Shown: positions 32,099 to 32,804 of the stretch, in pieces | Position numbering within the stretch: position 1 is the first letter of the stretch | Layout: each line of letters opens with the position of its first letter | IMG/VR virus record: IMGVR_UViG_3300034018_002895 | Span: 1-32,804 of that record | Length of the DNA stretch: 32,804 nt | DNA from: a virus | Direction: 5' to 3' (one strand) | Notes under the pieces: generated by a model | Database searches by the model: none | What the model saw: only the letters and a program-made list of their open reading frames with translations | What the model was told of the DNA's origin: nothing | Position numbers and translations under genes: made by a program

Positions 32099-32368
32099 AT
32101 GCCTTCAAATAAAAAATCTAAAACATTTAATGTTTATTTAGAGCAAGAGTATCAAGGCATACTAAAAGAATATGCAAAAGCATCCGGCATATCAGTTAGT
32201 CAATTATTGAGAAATTTAATTAATAAGTATTTAAAAGTTGAATCGGGAACCAAAAAGGTAGTTCTTAATATACCTAAAGAGGTGGCTGTTGATTCAGAGG
32301 AGCTTGATAAGTGGCTTACAACCAAAAAGAATGCTTTGGTAAACTATTTCAAGGGCATTTCCCCTTAG
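32099..32368 (+). CDS. ribbon-helix-helix DNA-binding protein
   Basis: 89 residues, AGGGA upstream. The N-terminal ~48 residues (KTFNVYLEQEYQGILKEYAKASGISVSQLLRNLINKYL) have the beta strand plus two helices of the Arc/CopG/MetJ fold; the C-terminus is mixed. It may be a phage transcription repressor or an antitoxin-type regulator without a visible toxin. It follows bS21 by one base and overlaps the deformylase start, so the three are likely co-expressed. Confidence 0.75.
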   Translation: MPSNKKSKTFNVYLEQEYQGILKEYAKASGISVSQLLRNLINKYLKVESGTKKVVLNIPKEVAVDSEELDKWLTTKKNALVNYFKGISP

Positions 32369-32804
32369 TTATAGTTTCATCTGAAAAAATACCCAAAGCA
32401 GAAGATATTATTTCTTTTCGTGAAAACGAGATAGATTTTTATATAAAAACGGCTGTTAACATGCAGATACTTTGTTCTGTAAAAAACGGGTATGGATTGT
32501 CTGCTGTTCAATGTGGAATTCCATTAAAATTGTTTGTTACAAATGATGGCACAAATCAATTTAGAACTTTTATAGATTGTGATTATGTTGGAAATGGAGA
32601 AAAGGCAGAATCTTTAGAAGGTTGCTTGAGTTTGAGATTAGGAAGCGGGTCAATTAGAAGGTTTATTGTCCCTAGATACAAAGATATTCGTGTGTCAGGA
32701 TATGAAATTTTTATTAATTCAATCGATAAAAAATTTGCCAAGATAGAAGACAATTTTTCTGGAATCCCTGCCATAGTGTTGCAACATGAGATAGATCATA
32801 ATAA
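32311..32804 (+). CDS. def: peptide deformylase, 3' end cut by window edge
   Basis: The frame is open to the window end. Family motifs: GYGLSAVQ (motif 1, normally G-phi-G-phi-A-A-x-Q), EGCLS (motif 2, metal-ligand cysteine) and QHEIDH (motif 3, HExxH metal ligands), so it looks active. Peptide deformylase removes the formyl group of the N-terminal methionine. The start is uncertain: GTG 32311 is chosen because AGAGGAG (32296-32302) lies eight bases upstream, at the cost of a 58-bp overlap with the RHH gene; a non-ATG start further along is possible. Phage deformylases are known from marine myophages. Confidence 0.93.
   Translation, partial: MAYNQKECFGKLFQGHFPLVIVSSEKIPKAEDIISFRENEIDFYIKTAVNMQILCSVKNGYGLSAVQCGIPLKLFVTNDGTNQFRTFIDCDYVGNGEKAESLEGCLSLRLGSGSIRRFIVPRYKDIRVSGYEIFINSIDKKFAKIEDNFSGIPAIVLQHEIDHN

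Overview
The window looks like part of a large (jumbo-class), AT-rich, lytic-type myophage genome with T4-like traits. It uses standard stop codons, genes are tightly packed on both strands, and I see no gene-free stretch over 300 bp, no tRNA and no CRISPR array. The phage reading rests on four things. (1) A dispersed set of otherwise unrelated proteins shares a short N-terminal F-x-x-[FWY]-[ILMF]...E tag that resembles the T4 capsid-targeting sequence. (2) T4 late-promoter-like boxes (TATAAATA and close variants) are present. (3) There is a phage-style nucleotide and replication gene set: dNMP kinase, ThyX, a DnaE-type polymerase, a Hel308/Ski2-like helicase and a PD-(D/E)XK nuclease. (4) There are phage-type translation genes (bS21 and peptide deformylase). 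A bacterial chromosome or megaplasmid is much less likely but not formally excluded. The sugar-heptose gene hldE points to a Gram-negative host with an LPS-type envelope.

Layout. 1-740: 3' part of a TnpB-only IS605/IS1341-type element whose right end supplies the last codons of an opposing gene. 1.07-3.7 kb: small genes, a structured leader and a Ski2/Hel308-like helicase. 3.8-6.4 kb: hypothetical genes, a dNMP kinase and a zinc-finger PD-(D/E)XK (TnsA/T4 gp4-like) nuclease. 6.0-8.6 kb: tagged candidate internal head proteins around thyX. 8.6-11.5 kb: a leftward operon of two exported proteins, a helical repeat protein and a papain-like peptidase, with a leader peptide and operator-like palindrome in front. 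11.6-14.8 kb: bifunctional hldE, then three more tagged proteins, the last an ArdC-like antirestriction protein fused to a zincin metallopeptidase. 14.9-21.1 kb: an FmdB-like zinc ribbon and a PrkA-YeaH-SpoVR stress/sporulation module with two or three microproteins in it. 21.1-27.6 kb: DNA polymerase III alpha split into an N-terminal gene (PHP plus start of palm) and a C-terminal gene (catalytic aspartates onward). The gap between them holds two 2OG-Fe(II) oxygenases, two small genes and one opposing tagged protein. 27.6-29.5 kb: hypotheticals and a zinc ribbon. 29.5-31.8 kb: two GT-B/heptosyltransferase-like proteins. 31.8-32.8 kb: bS21, a ribbon-helix-helix protein and the start of a peptide deformylase.

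How the parts may work together (inference). Tagged proteins would be packed in the head and some injected, the ArdC-like protein being a natural candidate for early defence against restriction. HldE and the two glycosyltransferase-like proteins could modify surface glycans. The PrkA/YeaH/SpoVR set could reprogram a starved host. bS21 and deformylase could bias translation towards phage messages.
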